Of a stretch of 64,000 bases of DNA, positions 17,589 to 26,505 are shown one piece after another. This stretch comes from an uncultured Sphingomonas sp. GTDB taxonomy: Bacteria; Pseudomonadota; Alphaproteobacteria; Sphingomonadales; Sphingomonadaceae. Position numbers and translations under genes: made by a program. Each line of letters begins with the position of its first letter. Positions within the stretch are counted from its first letter, which is position 1. The stretch spans positions 34,484 to 98,483 of the forward strand of contig NZ_CAJYTI010000019.1 of the NCBI RefSeq assembly GCF_913777625.1, read 5' to 3'. The notes beneath the pieces were generated by a model, which saw only the letters and a list, made by a program, of their open reading frames with translations, searched no databases and was not told the origin of the DNA.

Positions 17589-20500
17589 ATGGCCACTTCG
17601 TTCCACCGGAGCCGCAGCACGCTGCTGTGCGCCGCTTCGCTGCTTTGCCTCGCCACCGGCGGGGTCGCCTTCGCGCAGGACAGCGCGCCCGCCGCCGACA
17701 GCGCTGCCGGACAGGATGGTGCGGTCGACATCGTCGTCACCGGCATCCGCGCCTCGCAGGCCCGCGCGATCGAAGTGAAGCGCGATGCCGCCTCGGTGGT
17801 CGACGCGATCTCGGCCGAAGACATCGGCAAGCTGCCGGACGTGACCATCTCGGACTCGCTCCAGCGCATCACCGGCGTGCAGATCCGCCGCGATGCGGGC
17901 GAGGGTGCCGCGATCAACATCCGCGGCCTGCCGCAGGTGACCACGCTGCTCAACGGCGAGGCCTATCTCGGCGCCAACTCGATCACCACGATCCAGCCGA
18001 ACTTCAACGACATCCCGTCGCAGCTCTTCTCGGGCGCGGACGTGATCAAGTCGACCACGGCGGACCTGCTCAACGCCGGCATCACCGGCACGGTCAACCT
18101 GCGCACCCGCCGCCCGTTCGACCTGAAGCGCGGCCTGACCCTCGCCGCGACCGCCGAGGGTTCGTACGGCGACAAGACCAAGAGCTGGGACCCCAACGTC
18201 AACGGCCTGATCGGCTGGCAGAACGAGCGCGTCGGCTTCATCGTCTCGGCCGCCTATTCGGATCTCAACCTCTCCAACTCGCACAACGGCATCCAGGAAG
18301 GCTATGGCGCCGCGCTCCATAACGAGGGGCTTGCCGACGCCACCAGCTGCGGCGGTTTCTCGCCCCAGGCGCCGGGCTGCACCAGCGTCACCCGTCCGCG
18401 CGGTACGCCGGTGGCCGGCGGCATCGACGTCAATGGCGACGGCGATGCCAAGGATGCGTTCATCGTGCCGCAGGGCTTCACTGCGTGGAACCGCATCACC
18501 CAGCGCCAGCGCCTCGGCGTGAACGGCTCGTTCCAGGCCAAGCTCAACGACGCGCTGACCTTCACCGCCGACGGCTTCTACACCAAGCAGACCCAGTATA
18601 ATCGCACCGCCGGCATCCAGATGCAGGACGTGAACTGGCAGGCGGCCGAATTCGTACCGACCAAGACGCGCGACACCGGCGCCACCTCGGGCGGCTTCAA
18701 CGTCAACACGGTCCAGGCCTATCAGTACGATCTCGGCAATTTCGACTCCTATTCGGAGACCTATCGCTGGAAGTCCGAATCGCAGAACTACAATGCCGAA
18801 CTGCACTTCGATAACGGCGGCAAGTTCCGCGCGACGGTGCGCGGCATCTACGGCAAGGCCAAGCAGGACCAGGACCAGAGCTACCTCCAGTTCAGCCTGA
18901 GCAACGGCACCCAGTGGCAGCCGGGCGGCATCGGCCATTATCCTGCATCGCTGGGCGGCGACCGCGCGTTCAACCCCGCTGGCTACACCGTCAACACGCT
19001 CGCCGGCCTGAACTCGCTCCGGGCGACGGTCGACTATTCGGGCGACCAGCCGACGTTCAGCCTGCCGACCCAGTTCACCTCGCTGCTCGGCAACGCCGCC
19101 AACTATGCGCTCAAGACCATGTCCTCGGAGGACAATTACCGTCGTACTGCCGATTTGAAGGTCGCGCGCTTCGACGCCGAATATGATGTGAGCGACCGGT
19201 TCAACATCACCGCCGGCGCCCGCTACAGCGACCGCTCGGTCGACAACTATCAGTTCGAACGCGTTGCCCCGGTCTACGCCGGCCAAGGTGCCAGCAACGC
19301 GGCGGGCTGCCTCGTCAAGTGGAAGGCGTTCGACGTCTCCGTCAACGACAAGACCTGCTCGGCGGGCAATGCCGCCGGCTTCTATACCGCCGGTCTCACC
19401 CGCAAGGCGACCGACGCGGCGTTCAACGGCCAGGTGAAGCAGTACAACCTGCCCGGCAGCGGCCTGCCCGCCATCTACGTGCTCGATCCGCACGCGATGG
19501 ACAATGCGCTGGCCTTCCAGAACCAGTTCTATCCGGGCGAGCAGGAGCATATGAACCCGGGTGCGTCCTATGACGTCGGGATCAAGCAGTGGTCCGGCTA
19601 TTTCCAGCTCAACTTCAAGGAGCTGGAGCTCGGCGGCATCACCGTGCGCGGCAATGGCGGCGTGCGGGTGATCAACACCAAGCTGGACATCCGCCAGAAC
19701 GTGGTCGGCGGCCCGCTGCCCTATGGGCTGTCGAACCAGGATGGCGGCGATCTGCGCACCCAGCGCAACTTCACCGACATCCTGCCGGCCTTCAACCTGG
19801 CGTTCGACTTCACGCCCAAGCTGCGCCTGCGCCTCGCCTATGCGCGGACGATGACGCTGCTCAACCTCGACCAATGGGGTGGCGGCCTGACGCCGAACTA
19901 CGCGATCCAGACCGATCCGACGACCGGCCAGCCGATCTTCCGCGTCACCGGCGGCAGCCAGGCGGGCAATCCGCAGCTGGATCCGTGGCGCGCGGACAAC
20001 CTCGATGCCTCGCTCGAATTCTATATCGGCAAGGCCTCGATGGTCAGCCTCGCCGCCTTCTACATCGACGTGCAGAGCTTCATCCAGAACGGCATCATCT
20101 ACCGCAGCGATCTGCCGGACAATGACGGCGTGGTGCGCAACCGCACCGTGCCGATCAACACGCTGGTCCAGGGCGCCGGCGGTACGCTGAAGGGCGTCGA
20201 GGCGTCGTGGAAACAATCGTTCGGCGATATCGGCTTCCTGCCGGGCTTCGTCCGCGACTTCGGCTACGACCTGAACTTCACCTATTCGCCGTCGACCACC
20301 GGCGACAAGGATCTGGCGGGCAAGGACATCCCGTTCCAGGATAATTCGAAGTACCAGGCCAACGCTGCGCTCTATTACCAGGCGCACGGGCTGCAGGCGC
20401 GCGTCGCGTGGAACTATCGCTCGAAGCGTGCGGTGCAGTCGAACTTCGTCAATGGCCTTACGGGCTCGGAACTGTACCAGGCGCCGACCAACTATGTCGA

Positions 20501-20663
20501 CGCATCGATCAGCTACGACATCACGCCGAACGTGACGATCTATGGCCAGGGGCAAAACCTGACCGGCGAATATGAGAAATACTACATCGTCTATCCGGAC
20601 GAGCGTGCCTATAACAACATCTACGAGCGCCGCTTCATGTTCGGGGCCCGCGTCAAGTTCTAA
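17589..20663 (+). CDS. TonB-dependent receptor, TonB-Xanth-Caul type
   Basis: 1024 residues. The signal peptide (STLLCAASLLCLATGGVAFA) is followed by a TonB box (VDIVVTGIRASQARAIEVKR) and a plug typical of the Xanthomonas/Caulobacter large receptor class. The diagnostic phrases are VVDAISAEDIGKLPDVTISDSLQRITGVQI, read in pieces, and INIRGLPQVTTLLNGE. The barrel ends GARVKF. This class usually imports saccharides or other plant polymers rather than siderophores. Start ATG 17589 has GGGAG just upstream. A clear rho-independent terminator follows at 20679-20716, before the halogenase gene. Confidence 0.93.
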   Translation: MATSFHRSRSTLLCAASLLCLATGGVAFAQDSAPAADSAAGQDGAVDIVVTGIRASQARAIEVKRDAASVVDAISAEDIGKLPDVTISDSLQRITGVQIRRDAGEGAAINIRGLPQVTTLLNGEAYLGANSITTIQPNFNDIPSQLFSGADVIKSTTADLLNAGITGTVNLRTRRPFDLKRGLTLAATAEGSYGDKTKSWDPNVNGLIGWQNERVGFIVSAAYSDLNLSNSHNGIQEGYGAALHNEGLADATSCGGFSPQAPGCTSVTRPRGTPVAGGIDVNGDGDAKDAFIVPQGFTAWNRITQRQRLGVNGSFQAKLNDALTFTADGFYTKQTQYNRTAGIQMQDVNWQAAEFVPTKTRDTGATSGGFNVNTVQAYQYDLGNFDSYSETYRWKSESQNYNAELHFDNGGKFRATVRGIYGKAKQDQDQSYLQFSLSNGTQWQPGGIGHYPASLGGDRAFNPAGYTVNTLAGLNSLRATVDYSGDQPTFSLPTQFTSLLGNAANYALKTMSSEDNYRRTADLKVARFDAEYDVSDRFNITAGARYSDRSVDNYQFERVAPVYAGQGASNAAGCLVKWKAFDVSVNDKTCSAGNAAGFYTAGLTRKATDAAFNGQVKQYNLPGSGLPAIYVLDPHAMDNALAFQNQFYPGEQEHMNPGASYDVGIKQWSGYFQLNFKELELGGITVRGNGGVRVINTKLDIRQNVVGGPLPYGLSNQDGGDLRTQRNFTDILPAFNLAFDFTPKLRLRLAYARTMTLLNLDQWGGGLTPNYAIQTDPTTGQPIFRVTGGSQAGNPQLDPWRADNLDASLEFYIGKASMVSLAAFYIDVQSFIQNGIIYRSDLPDNDGVVRNRTVPINTLVQGAGGTLKGVEASWKQSFGDIGFLPGFVRDFGYDLNFTYSPSTTGDKDLAGKDIPFQDNSKYQANAALYYQAHGLQARVAWNYRSKRAVQSNFVNGLTGSELYQAPTNYVDASISYDITPNVTIYGQGQNLTGEYEKYYIVYPDERAYNNIYERRFMFGARVKF

Positions 20664-20678
20664 CCGTTCACCCCCTCC

Positions 20679-20716
20679 TGCGCCCGGGTTCCCGATGAGC
20701 CTGGGCGCACCTTTTT
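20679..20716 (+). terminator. Rho-independent terminator after the TonB-Xanth-Caul receptor
   Basis: TGCGCCCGGG (20679-20688) pairs with CCTGGGCGCA (20700-20709) at nine of ten positions around an 11-nt loop. It is followed by CC and five T residues (20712-20716). This is the cleanest intrinsic terminator in the window; it separates receptor and halogenase transcription or reduces read-through. Confidence 0.8.
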
Positions 20717-20761
20717 GCGGGGTACTTCTTCCCTCCACCGGTTGGGCGTAGGACCAGCACC

Positions 20762-22276
20762 ATGCGTGCAGCAGGACAACCGATCCGTTCCATCCTGATC
20801 GTCGGCGGCGGTACCGCCGGGTGGATGGCCGCCGCCTTACTCGAGCGGCTGCTCGATCGCCAGCCCGTCACCATCACGCTGCTCGAAAGCCCCGATATCC
20901 GCACCGTCGGCGTCGGCGAGGCGACGGTGCCGGCGATCCGCGACTATTTCCGGGCGATCGGCGTTACCGAAGCGGACGTGCTGCGGGAGGCCAAGGGCAC
21001 CGCCAAGCTGGGCATCGAATTCTGCGACTGGGCGCGGCCCGGGCACCGTTTCTTCCACCCCTTCGGCCTGTACGGCATCGCCTCGCGCGGGGTGGGCTTC
21101 CATCATTACTGGCTGAAGCGGCGCATGGCCGGCGACACCACGCCGCTCGCCGATTTCTGCCTCGCCACCCAGATGGCGATGCGCGACCTGATGATGCCGC
21201 TGGCGGAGAATCCGCCCAACGATCTCGGCGTGTTCGACTGGGCGGTGCAGTTCGATGCGGGGCTGTTCGCGCGCTTCCTGGCGCGCGTCGCCACGGCGCG
21301 CGGCGTGCGCCATGTCGAGGGCACCGTCGCCAGCGTCCAGCAGGAGGGCGAGAGCGGCTTCCTCACCGGCGTGACGCTGGCCGACGGCAGCCGCATCGAG
21401 GCCGACCTGTTCCTCGACTGCACCGGCTTTCGCAGCCTGCTCCTCGGCCAGACGCTGGGCGTGCCCACTGTCGACTGGACCCATTTGCTGCCCTGCGACC
21501 GCGCGGTGGCGATGCCGTGCACGCATGGCGACGCCTTCACCCCCTATACCCGCAGCACCGCGCTCGCCGCCGGATGGCAGTGGCGGATCCCGCTGCAGCA
21601 CCGCGTCGGCAACGGCTATGTCTATGCCAGCGCCCATATTTCCGACGACGAGGCGCAGGCGGTGCTGCGCGGGCGGCTGGAGGGCGAGGCGCTGGCCGAG
21701 CCCAATTTCCTGCGCTTCACCACCGGCCACCGCGCGCGGCTGTGGGAGAAGAACGTCGTCGCGATCGGCCTGTCGGCGGGGTTCCTCGAACCGCTCGAAT
21801 CGACCAGCCTCACGCTGATCCAGTCCGGCGTCGAACGGCTGGGTACCCTGATGCCGGATCGCGGTTTCGCGCCCGAGCTGGCGGAGGAATTCAACCGGAT
21901 CACGGCGCTCGAATATGCGCGGATCCGCGATTTCCTGCTGCTTCATTACTGGGCCAATGACCGGGTGGGCGAGCCGATGTGGGATGCGGCCCGCGCGCTG
22001 ACCTTGCCGGAGGAACTGGCCCACAAGGTCTCGCTGTTCCGCAGCCGCGGCGTGTTCGCGCGCTACGAGTGGGAGTCGTTCCGCGATCCCAGCTGGCTGT
22101 CGATGTATGCCGGCTTCGACCTGCTGCCGGCGCGCCACGATCCGCTCGCCGACCATTTCACCGACGCCGAGCTCGAAGGCGCCTTCGCCCGGATGCGTGA
22201 GGCGATCGGCCGCGCGATGGCGCTTGCCAGGCCGCACCAGGAGTATCTTCAGGCGATCGGCGGATGGGCAGGCTGA
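20762..22276 (+). CDS. Flavin-dependent tryptophan halogenase family protein
   Basis: 504 residues. The FAD-binding GGGTAGW motif is at residues 15-21. The catalytic-lysine position is occupied by Lys82 in GTAKLGIEF, equivalent to Lys79 of PrnA. The halogenase signature WxWxIP is present as WQWRIP starting at residue 272. FLEPLESTSLTLIQSG matches the C-terminal FAD/chloride and catalytic-Glu region. All hallmarks of active halogenases are intact. Family members use FADH2, oxygen and halide to halogenate aromatic substrates, often indoles. Homologues beside TonB receptors in caulobacters, xanthomonads and sphingomonads have mostly unknown substrates. A terminator lies between it and the receptor, so co-expression is not assured. 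Confidence 0.92.
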   Translation: MRAAGQPIRSILIVGGGTAGWMAAALLERLLDRQPVTITLLESPDIRTVGVGEATVPAIRDYFRAIGVTEADVLREAKGTAKLGIEFCDWARPGHRFFHPFGLYGIASRGVGFHHYWLKRRMAGDTTPLADFCLATQMAMRDLMMPLAENPPNDLGVFDWAVQFDAGLFARFLARVATARGVRHVEGTVASVQQEGESGFLTGVTLADGSRIEADLFLDCTGFRSLLLGQTLGVPTVDWTHLLPCDRAVAMPCTHGDAFTPYTRSTALAAGWQWRIPLQHRVGNGYVYASAHISDDEAQAVLRGRLEGEALAEPNFLRFTTGHRARLWEKNVVAIGLSAGFLEPLESTSLTLIQSGVERLGTLMPDRGFAPELAEEFNRITALEYARIRDFLLLHYWANDRVGEPMWDAARALTLPEELAHKVSLFRSRGVFARYEWESFRDPSWLSMYAGFDLLPARHDPLADHFTDAELEGAFARMREAIGRAMALARPHQEYLQAIGGWAG

Positions 22277-22315
22277 GGTTCGACAAAGCCGCGAGCCGGC
22301 GCTAACCGGTTCCGT

Positions 22316-22720
22316 GTGACTGCCCTGCGCCGCCTTCTGTTCGAGCATCGCCTGCTGTGCGGCTGGGTGATCGCGGCTGCGCTGCTGATGAAGGCGCTGG
22401 TGCCGGCGGGGTTCATGCCGGTCGCCTCCGGCAACACGCTCGTGCTCGGCTTCTGCTCGGGCTACGGCCCCCAGACGATGGTCGTGACGATCCCCGGCAA
22501 GGCGGATCGCTCCGGCTCCGAAGAGCAGGCCCAGAAGCATGCGATGCCCTGCGTCTTCTCCGGCCTGTCGATGCCCGGCCTGTCCGGCGTCGATCCCGTG
22601 CTGCTGGTGCTGGCGGTCGCCTTTGTGGCGGCGCTGGCGATCCGAACCGCGACGGCGATCCCGGTGGTGGCGCGCGTCTATCTGCGACCGCCGTTGCGAG
22701 GCCCTCCGCTTCCCGCCTGA
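22316..22720 (+). CDS. DUF2946 family protein
   Basis: 134 residues from GTG 22316. There is an N-terminal hydrophobic segment (CGWVIAAALLMKALVPAGFMP) with GFCSGYGPQT and a second Cys in HAMPCVFSGLSMPGLS. The C-terminal helix (PVLLVLAVAFVAALAI) ends in YLRPPLRGPP. This arrangement matches DUF2946 proteins, which often precede TonB receptors thought to act on copper or other metals. The Cys, His and Met residues could bind metal, but that is inference. The gene begins 39 nt after the halogenase stop and is followed 66 nt later by a TonB receptor. Confidence 0.8.
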   Translation: MTALRRLLFEHRLLCGWVIAAALLMKALVPAGFMPVASGNTLVLGFCSGYGPQTMVVTIPGKADRSGSEEQAQKHAMPCVFSGLSMPGLSGVDPVLLVLAVAFVAALAIRTATAIPVVARVYLRPPLRGPPLPA

Positions 22721-22786
22721 CTCCGTCGTTCAATGTTCGTGCGCGCGGGCGTCCGTTGCCGCGCGCACCCGGATCAGGAAGCATGC

Positions 22787-25129
22787 ATGTCCAAATACCT
22801 GTTTTCGGCGGCCGTTTCGGCCGTCCTCGTCGCATCTGCAGCGCACGCCCAGACCGCCACCGACGATCGCCGCGCCGCGCTGCTGCGCCAGCGCGCCGCG
22901 ATCGACGCCGAATTGGCGAAGCTCGATGCCCCCCCCACCGCGCGGCAGACCGCGCCCGCTGCGCCTGCGGTGACCGACGAGATCTTCGTCACCAGCAAGG
23001 CGCTGTCGCTGACCACCCGGGTCAGCGGCCAGACGGTGACCACCGTCGACGCCGCTGCGTTCCGCAACACGCCCGCGACGACTATCGCCGATATCGTCCG
23101 CCTGTCGCCCGGCATCGCCGTCACCCAGGGCAACGGCCCGCGCGACGTGAGCGTCTCGGTACGCGGCTCCAACGCCCGCAATTCCTTCGGCGCGCGCAAC
23201 CTGCAGGTGTTCGAGGACGATTTCCCCGTCACCCAGCCCGACGGACTCGCCCGCTTCGACCTGACCGACCCGCATGCGTACGGTGCGGTGGACGTGGTGC
23301 GCGGGCCTTCCTCGGCGCGCTATGGCAACTATGCGCTGGGCGGCGCGGTCAATTTCCGCACCCGTGCAGGGCGCGACATCAACGGCATCGAGGCCGGGTT
23401 CGACGTCGGCGGGGACGGCTTCGCCAATCTCTATGCGACGATCGGCGACGGCAACGCCGCGCACGACATCGCGGCGTTCGGCAGCTATGTTCGCGGCGAC
23501 GGCGCGACGGGCCATACCGGCTACGAGACGGGCACGCTCAACGCGCTCGCCCGGTTCGAGCTGGGCGACCAGGACCGGGTGGCGGTGAAACTGATCTACA
23601 ACGAGGGCGATTTCCGCCTCTCGACCCGGCTGTCGTACAACCAGTATCTCGCCAACCCCTATCAGCAGGGCTGCAAGGCTGCGGCCACCGCGGCGCCGGG
23701 CTGCGGCACCATCTCGGTGCTGGTCAACGGCGTCAACGGTGCCCGTATCGCGCAGACCGCCGACGAGGGCGACCTTGCCCGCAACGATCGCAGGACGATC
23801 GTCGGCACCCGCTACGAGCATGATCTGGGCCCGAATACGACGTGGCGGACTCAGGCGACCTTCGACAGCCGGGTGGTCAACCAGCCGACCAGCGCGACGC
23901 CGTTCAAGGGCACGCTGGACAGCTACAATCTCACGTCGGACATAACCAACCACGGCACCATCGCGGGCATGGCGGCGACCAGCTTTGTGGGCGTGTTCTA
24001 CAATTACCTCGACAACCAGAGCTACAGCTTCAACAAGACGCCCGCCGGCCGCAACGGCTTCGGCGCGCTGACCCAGACCGTGTTCGGCGACGTCCGCAAC
24101 CTGGGGGTGCGCGCCCGAGAGGAACTGCAGCTGACGCGCACGCTGCAGCTGATCGCCGGCATCGGCGCCGAGCGCTCGATCCTCGACGTCCGCCAGACCG
24201 CGTACAGCTATCCGGTCGCCGCGAGCCCGGTCCTCCTCTACATTCCCTCGAACCGGCATTTCACCAATGTCGCGCCCGAAGCGGCGTTGTTCTGGCAGGC
24301 GGCCGAGGCGGTGCGGCTGCACGCGCGCGTCGGCACCGGCTATGGCATTCCGCAGGCCGGCAACCTGTTCGTCACCAGCGCAGGGGTGGCGGGCAACAAC
24401 ACCAGCCTCAAGGCGCAGCGCAACACCGGTATCGACCTGGGCGCCGAGGTCGCGCTGGGCAGCAACTTCAGGGCCGAGCTGACCGGCTATTACGAGTGGT
24501 TCAGCAACGAACTGGTCAGCCAGTCGGCGGGGGTGAACCTGCTCGCCTATACCTCGAACGTGCCGCGCTCGGTGCATCGCGGGGTCGAACTTGGCTTCAG
24601 CTGGCGGCCGCTGCCGGCGGTGCTGCCGGGCGCGAAGCTCGATGCGAGCTACAGCTACAACGACCAATATTATACCGATTTCCGCGAACGACTGACCGCG
24701 GGCAGCGTTTCCACGGTGCTCAACCGCAACGGCAAGGCGATCCCCGGCGTGGTGCCGAACTTCCTCAACGTGCGTGGCGGCTATGACCAGCCTGCCGGGC
24801 CGTTGCGCGGGCTGGGCGGGTTCGCCGAACTCACCTGGCGGGACCGGTTCTTCGCCGACAACAGCAACCTGCTGGCGATGCCCGGCGCGACGCTGGTCAA
24901 CGTCAACCTCCATTATGATCCGCCGCGCGGTGCCGGGCGGCTTAGCTTCTACGCCTCGGTGCAGAATCTGTTCGACGTGACGTACGTCGGCTCGGCCTCG
25001 ATCATCGCCAACAGCCTGAATGCGGCCACCGGCGCGGAGAACCCGGCATCGGTGCTCGCCAATACCACCGGGTCGGTCTACGCGGGCCAGCCCCGCACGG
25101 TCTATGCCGGCGTCAAGGCGCGGTTCTGA
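22787..25129 (+). CDS. TonB-dependent receptor (putative metal/copper-associated type)
   Basis: 780 residues from ATG 22787 with AGGA upstream. The signal peptide (LFSAAVSAVLVASAAHA) is followed by a predicted coiled segment (DDRRAALLRQRAAIDAELAKLD) before the TonB box EIFVTSKALSLTTRVSG. The plug has VSVSVRGSNARNSFGARNLQVFEDD-type motifs and GPSSARYGNYALGGAVNF. The barrel ends VYAGVKARF. The DUF2946 gene precedes it and a PepSY-type membrane protein gene follows with a 1-nt overlap (TGATG). This organisation is widespread in sphingomonads and suggests metal uptake, though the substrate is not proven. Confidence 0.92.
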   Translation: MSKYLFSAAVSAVLVASAAHAQTATDDRRAALLRQRAAIDAELAKLDAPPTARQTAPAAPAVTDEIFVTSKALSLTTRVSGQTVTTVDAAAFRNTPATTIADIVRLSPGIAVTQGNGPRDVSVSVRGSNARNSFGARNLQVFEDDFPVTQPDGLARFDLTDPHAYGAVDVVRGPSSARYGNYALGGAVNFRTRAGRDINGIEAGFDVGGDGFANLYATIGDGNAAHDIAAFGSYVRGDGATGHTGYETGTLNALARFELGDQDRVAVKLIYNEGDFRLSTRLSYNQYLANPYQQGCKAAATAAPGCGTISVLVNGVNGARIAQTADEGDLARNDRRTIVGTRYEHDLGPNTTWRTQATFDSRVVNQPTSATPFKGTLDSYNLTSDITNHGTIAGMAATSFVGVFYNYLDNQSYSFNKTPAGRNGFGALTQTVFGDVRNLGVRAREELQLTRTLQLIAGIGAERSILDVRQTAYSYPVAASPVLLYIPSNRHFTNVAPEAALFWQAAEAVRLHARVGTGYGIPQAGNLFVTSAGVAGNNTSLKAQRNTGIDLGAEVALGSNFRAELTGYYEWFSNELVSQSAGVNLLAYTSNVPRSVHRGVELGFSWRPLPAVLPGAKLDASYSYNDQYYTDFRERLTAGSVSTVLNRNGKAIPGVVPNFLNVRGGYDQPAGPLRGLGGFAELTWRDRFFADNSNLLAMPGATLVNVNLHYDPPRGAGRLSFYASVQNLFDVTYVGSASIIANSLNAATGAENPASVLANTTGSVYAGQPRTVYAGVKARF

Positions 25130-26502
25130 TGGGGGAGAAGATCATGGAGCACACGCGCCGCCGCTGGCCGAGCTATGCCGCCGTCTGGCGCTGGCATTTC
25201 TATGCCGGGCTGTTCTGCGTGCCGTTCGTGCTGTGGCTGGCGGTCACCGGCTCGATCTACCTGTTCCGCCCGCAGGTGGAGGCGCTGATCGACGCGCCCT
25301 ACGCGCATCTTGCGATCCCCGGACCGCGCGCCTCTGCGGCGGACCAGGCGGCGGCGGCGGTGCGGGCGGTGCCGGGATCGGTGCTCCACCGCTACCAGCT
25401 GCCGGAAACCGATACCGAGGCGGTGCAGGTCATCGTCGGCAAGGGGCAGGCGGAGACCCGCGTCTATGTCCACCCGCAAACGCTGGCGATCCTCAAGACG
25501 GTGGACGAGGATTCGCGGCTGATGCGGGTGATCTTCCGGCTGCACGGCGAGCTGCTCGCGGGCACCCCCGGCTCCTATCTGGTCGAGCTGGCCGCTTCCT
25601 GGACGATCGTGATGCTGCTTTCCGGCCTGTTCCTCTGGTGGCCGCGCGGCGGTGGATTGGCGGGCGTGCTCTACCCCCGGCTGACCGGCGGGGGGCGCCG
25701 CTTCTGGCGCGACCTGCACGGGGTCACCGGCTTCTGGGTCTCGGCCTTCGCGCTGTTCCTGCTCGTCTCGGGACTGCCCTGGGCGAAGAGCTGGGGCGGG
25801 TATCTCAAGACGGTGCGGCAGGTGGTGGAGGGCCATCCGGTCAAGCAGGACTGGACCACCGGCTCGGCGGAGGAACTCCGCCGCCGCGCCGCGATGGACG
25901 CGGGCACCCGCGCGATGATGGGCGAACATGCCGAGCATCGCGGGATGGCGATGGCGCATCCGGCCGTCTCGCTGGTGCCGCTCGACCGGCTGATCGCGAC
26001 GCTCGGGCCGCTGCGGCTGGCGACACCGGTGCTGGTGTCGCCGCCCACCGGCCCCGGCCAGCCCTGGACCGCCAAGTCCGATGCCGCCAATCGTCCGCTG
26101 CGCACCGACCTGACGCTGGACGGTGAAACCGGCAAAATTCTCACCCGCAAGGATTTCGCCCAGCGGCGGCTGGTCGATCGGCTCGTCGGCTGGGGCGTGG
26201 CGATCCATGAGGGGCAGGCGTTCGGCTGGCTCAACCAGCTGCTCAACCTGCTGACCGCGCTCGGCCTGATCCTGCTTGCGGTCAGCAGCGTGGTGCTGTG
26301 GTGGCGGCGGCGGCCCGAGGGCGTGCTCGGCGCCCCGCGCGCAGGCGCACCGGCGCCGGCGGCGATCGCCTTCTTCGCGCTGGTCGTGCTGCTCGGGCTG
26401 TTCCTGCCGCTGATGGGGGTGAGCCTGGTGGCGGTGCTGCTCGTCGAGCGACTGGTGCTGGCGCATTTGCCCGGCACGCGGCGCTGGCTGGGGCTCGCCT
26501 GA
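25129..26502 (+). CDS. PepSY-associated TM helix protein (PiuB-like)
   Basis: 457 residues with four predicted membrane helices. The first is WRWHFYAGLFCVPFVLWLAVTG; next come ELAASWTIVMLLSGLFLWWPR and the FWRDLHGVTGFWVSAFALFLLVSGLPW segment. These are hallmarks of the PepSY-TM family. Conserved His residues in helices (WRWHFYAG, RLHGELLAG, RDLHGVTG) suggest heme or metal binding, with a possible ferric or cupric reductase role after TonB uptake. ATG 25129 overlaps the receptor stop by 1 nt (TGATG). An in-frame ATG at 25144, preceded by GGAG, is an alternative start. It is co-transcribed with the receptor. Confidence 0.88.
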   Translation: MGEKIMEHTRRRWPSYAAVWRWHFYAGLFCVPFVLWLAVTGSIYLFRPQVEALIDAPYAHLAIPGPRASAADQAAAAVRAVPGSVLHRYQLPETDTEAVQVIVGKGQAETRVYVHPQTLAILKTVDEDSRLMRVIFRLHGELLAGTPGSYLVELAASWTIVMLLSGLFLWWPRGGGLAGVLYPRLTGGGRRFWRDLHGVTGFWVSAFALFLLVSGLPWAKSWGGYLKTVRQVVEGHPVKQDWTTGSAEELRRRAAMDAGTRAMMGEHAEHRGMAMAHPAVSLVPLDRLIATLGPLRLATPVLVSPPTGPGQPWTAKSDAANRPLRTDLTLDGETGKILTRKDFAQRRLVDRLVGWGVAIHEGQAFGWLNQLLNLLTALGLILLAVSSVVLWWRRRPEGVLGAPRAGAPAPAAIAFFALVVLLGLFLPLMGVSLVAVLLVERLVLAHLPGTRRWLGLA

Positions 26503-26505
26503 GCC

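Noticed and set aside
17583..20738. Minus-strand open frame of 1051 codons
   Set aside because: Antisense shadow of the TonB-Xanth-Caul receptor, which has a signal peptide, TonB box and plug motifs in the sense frame.
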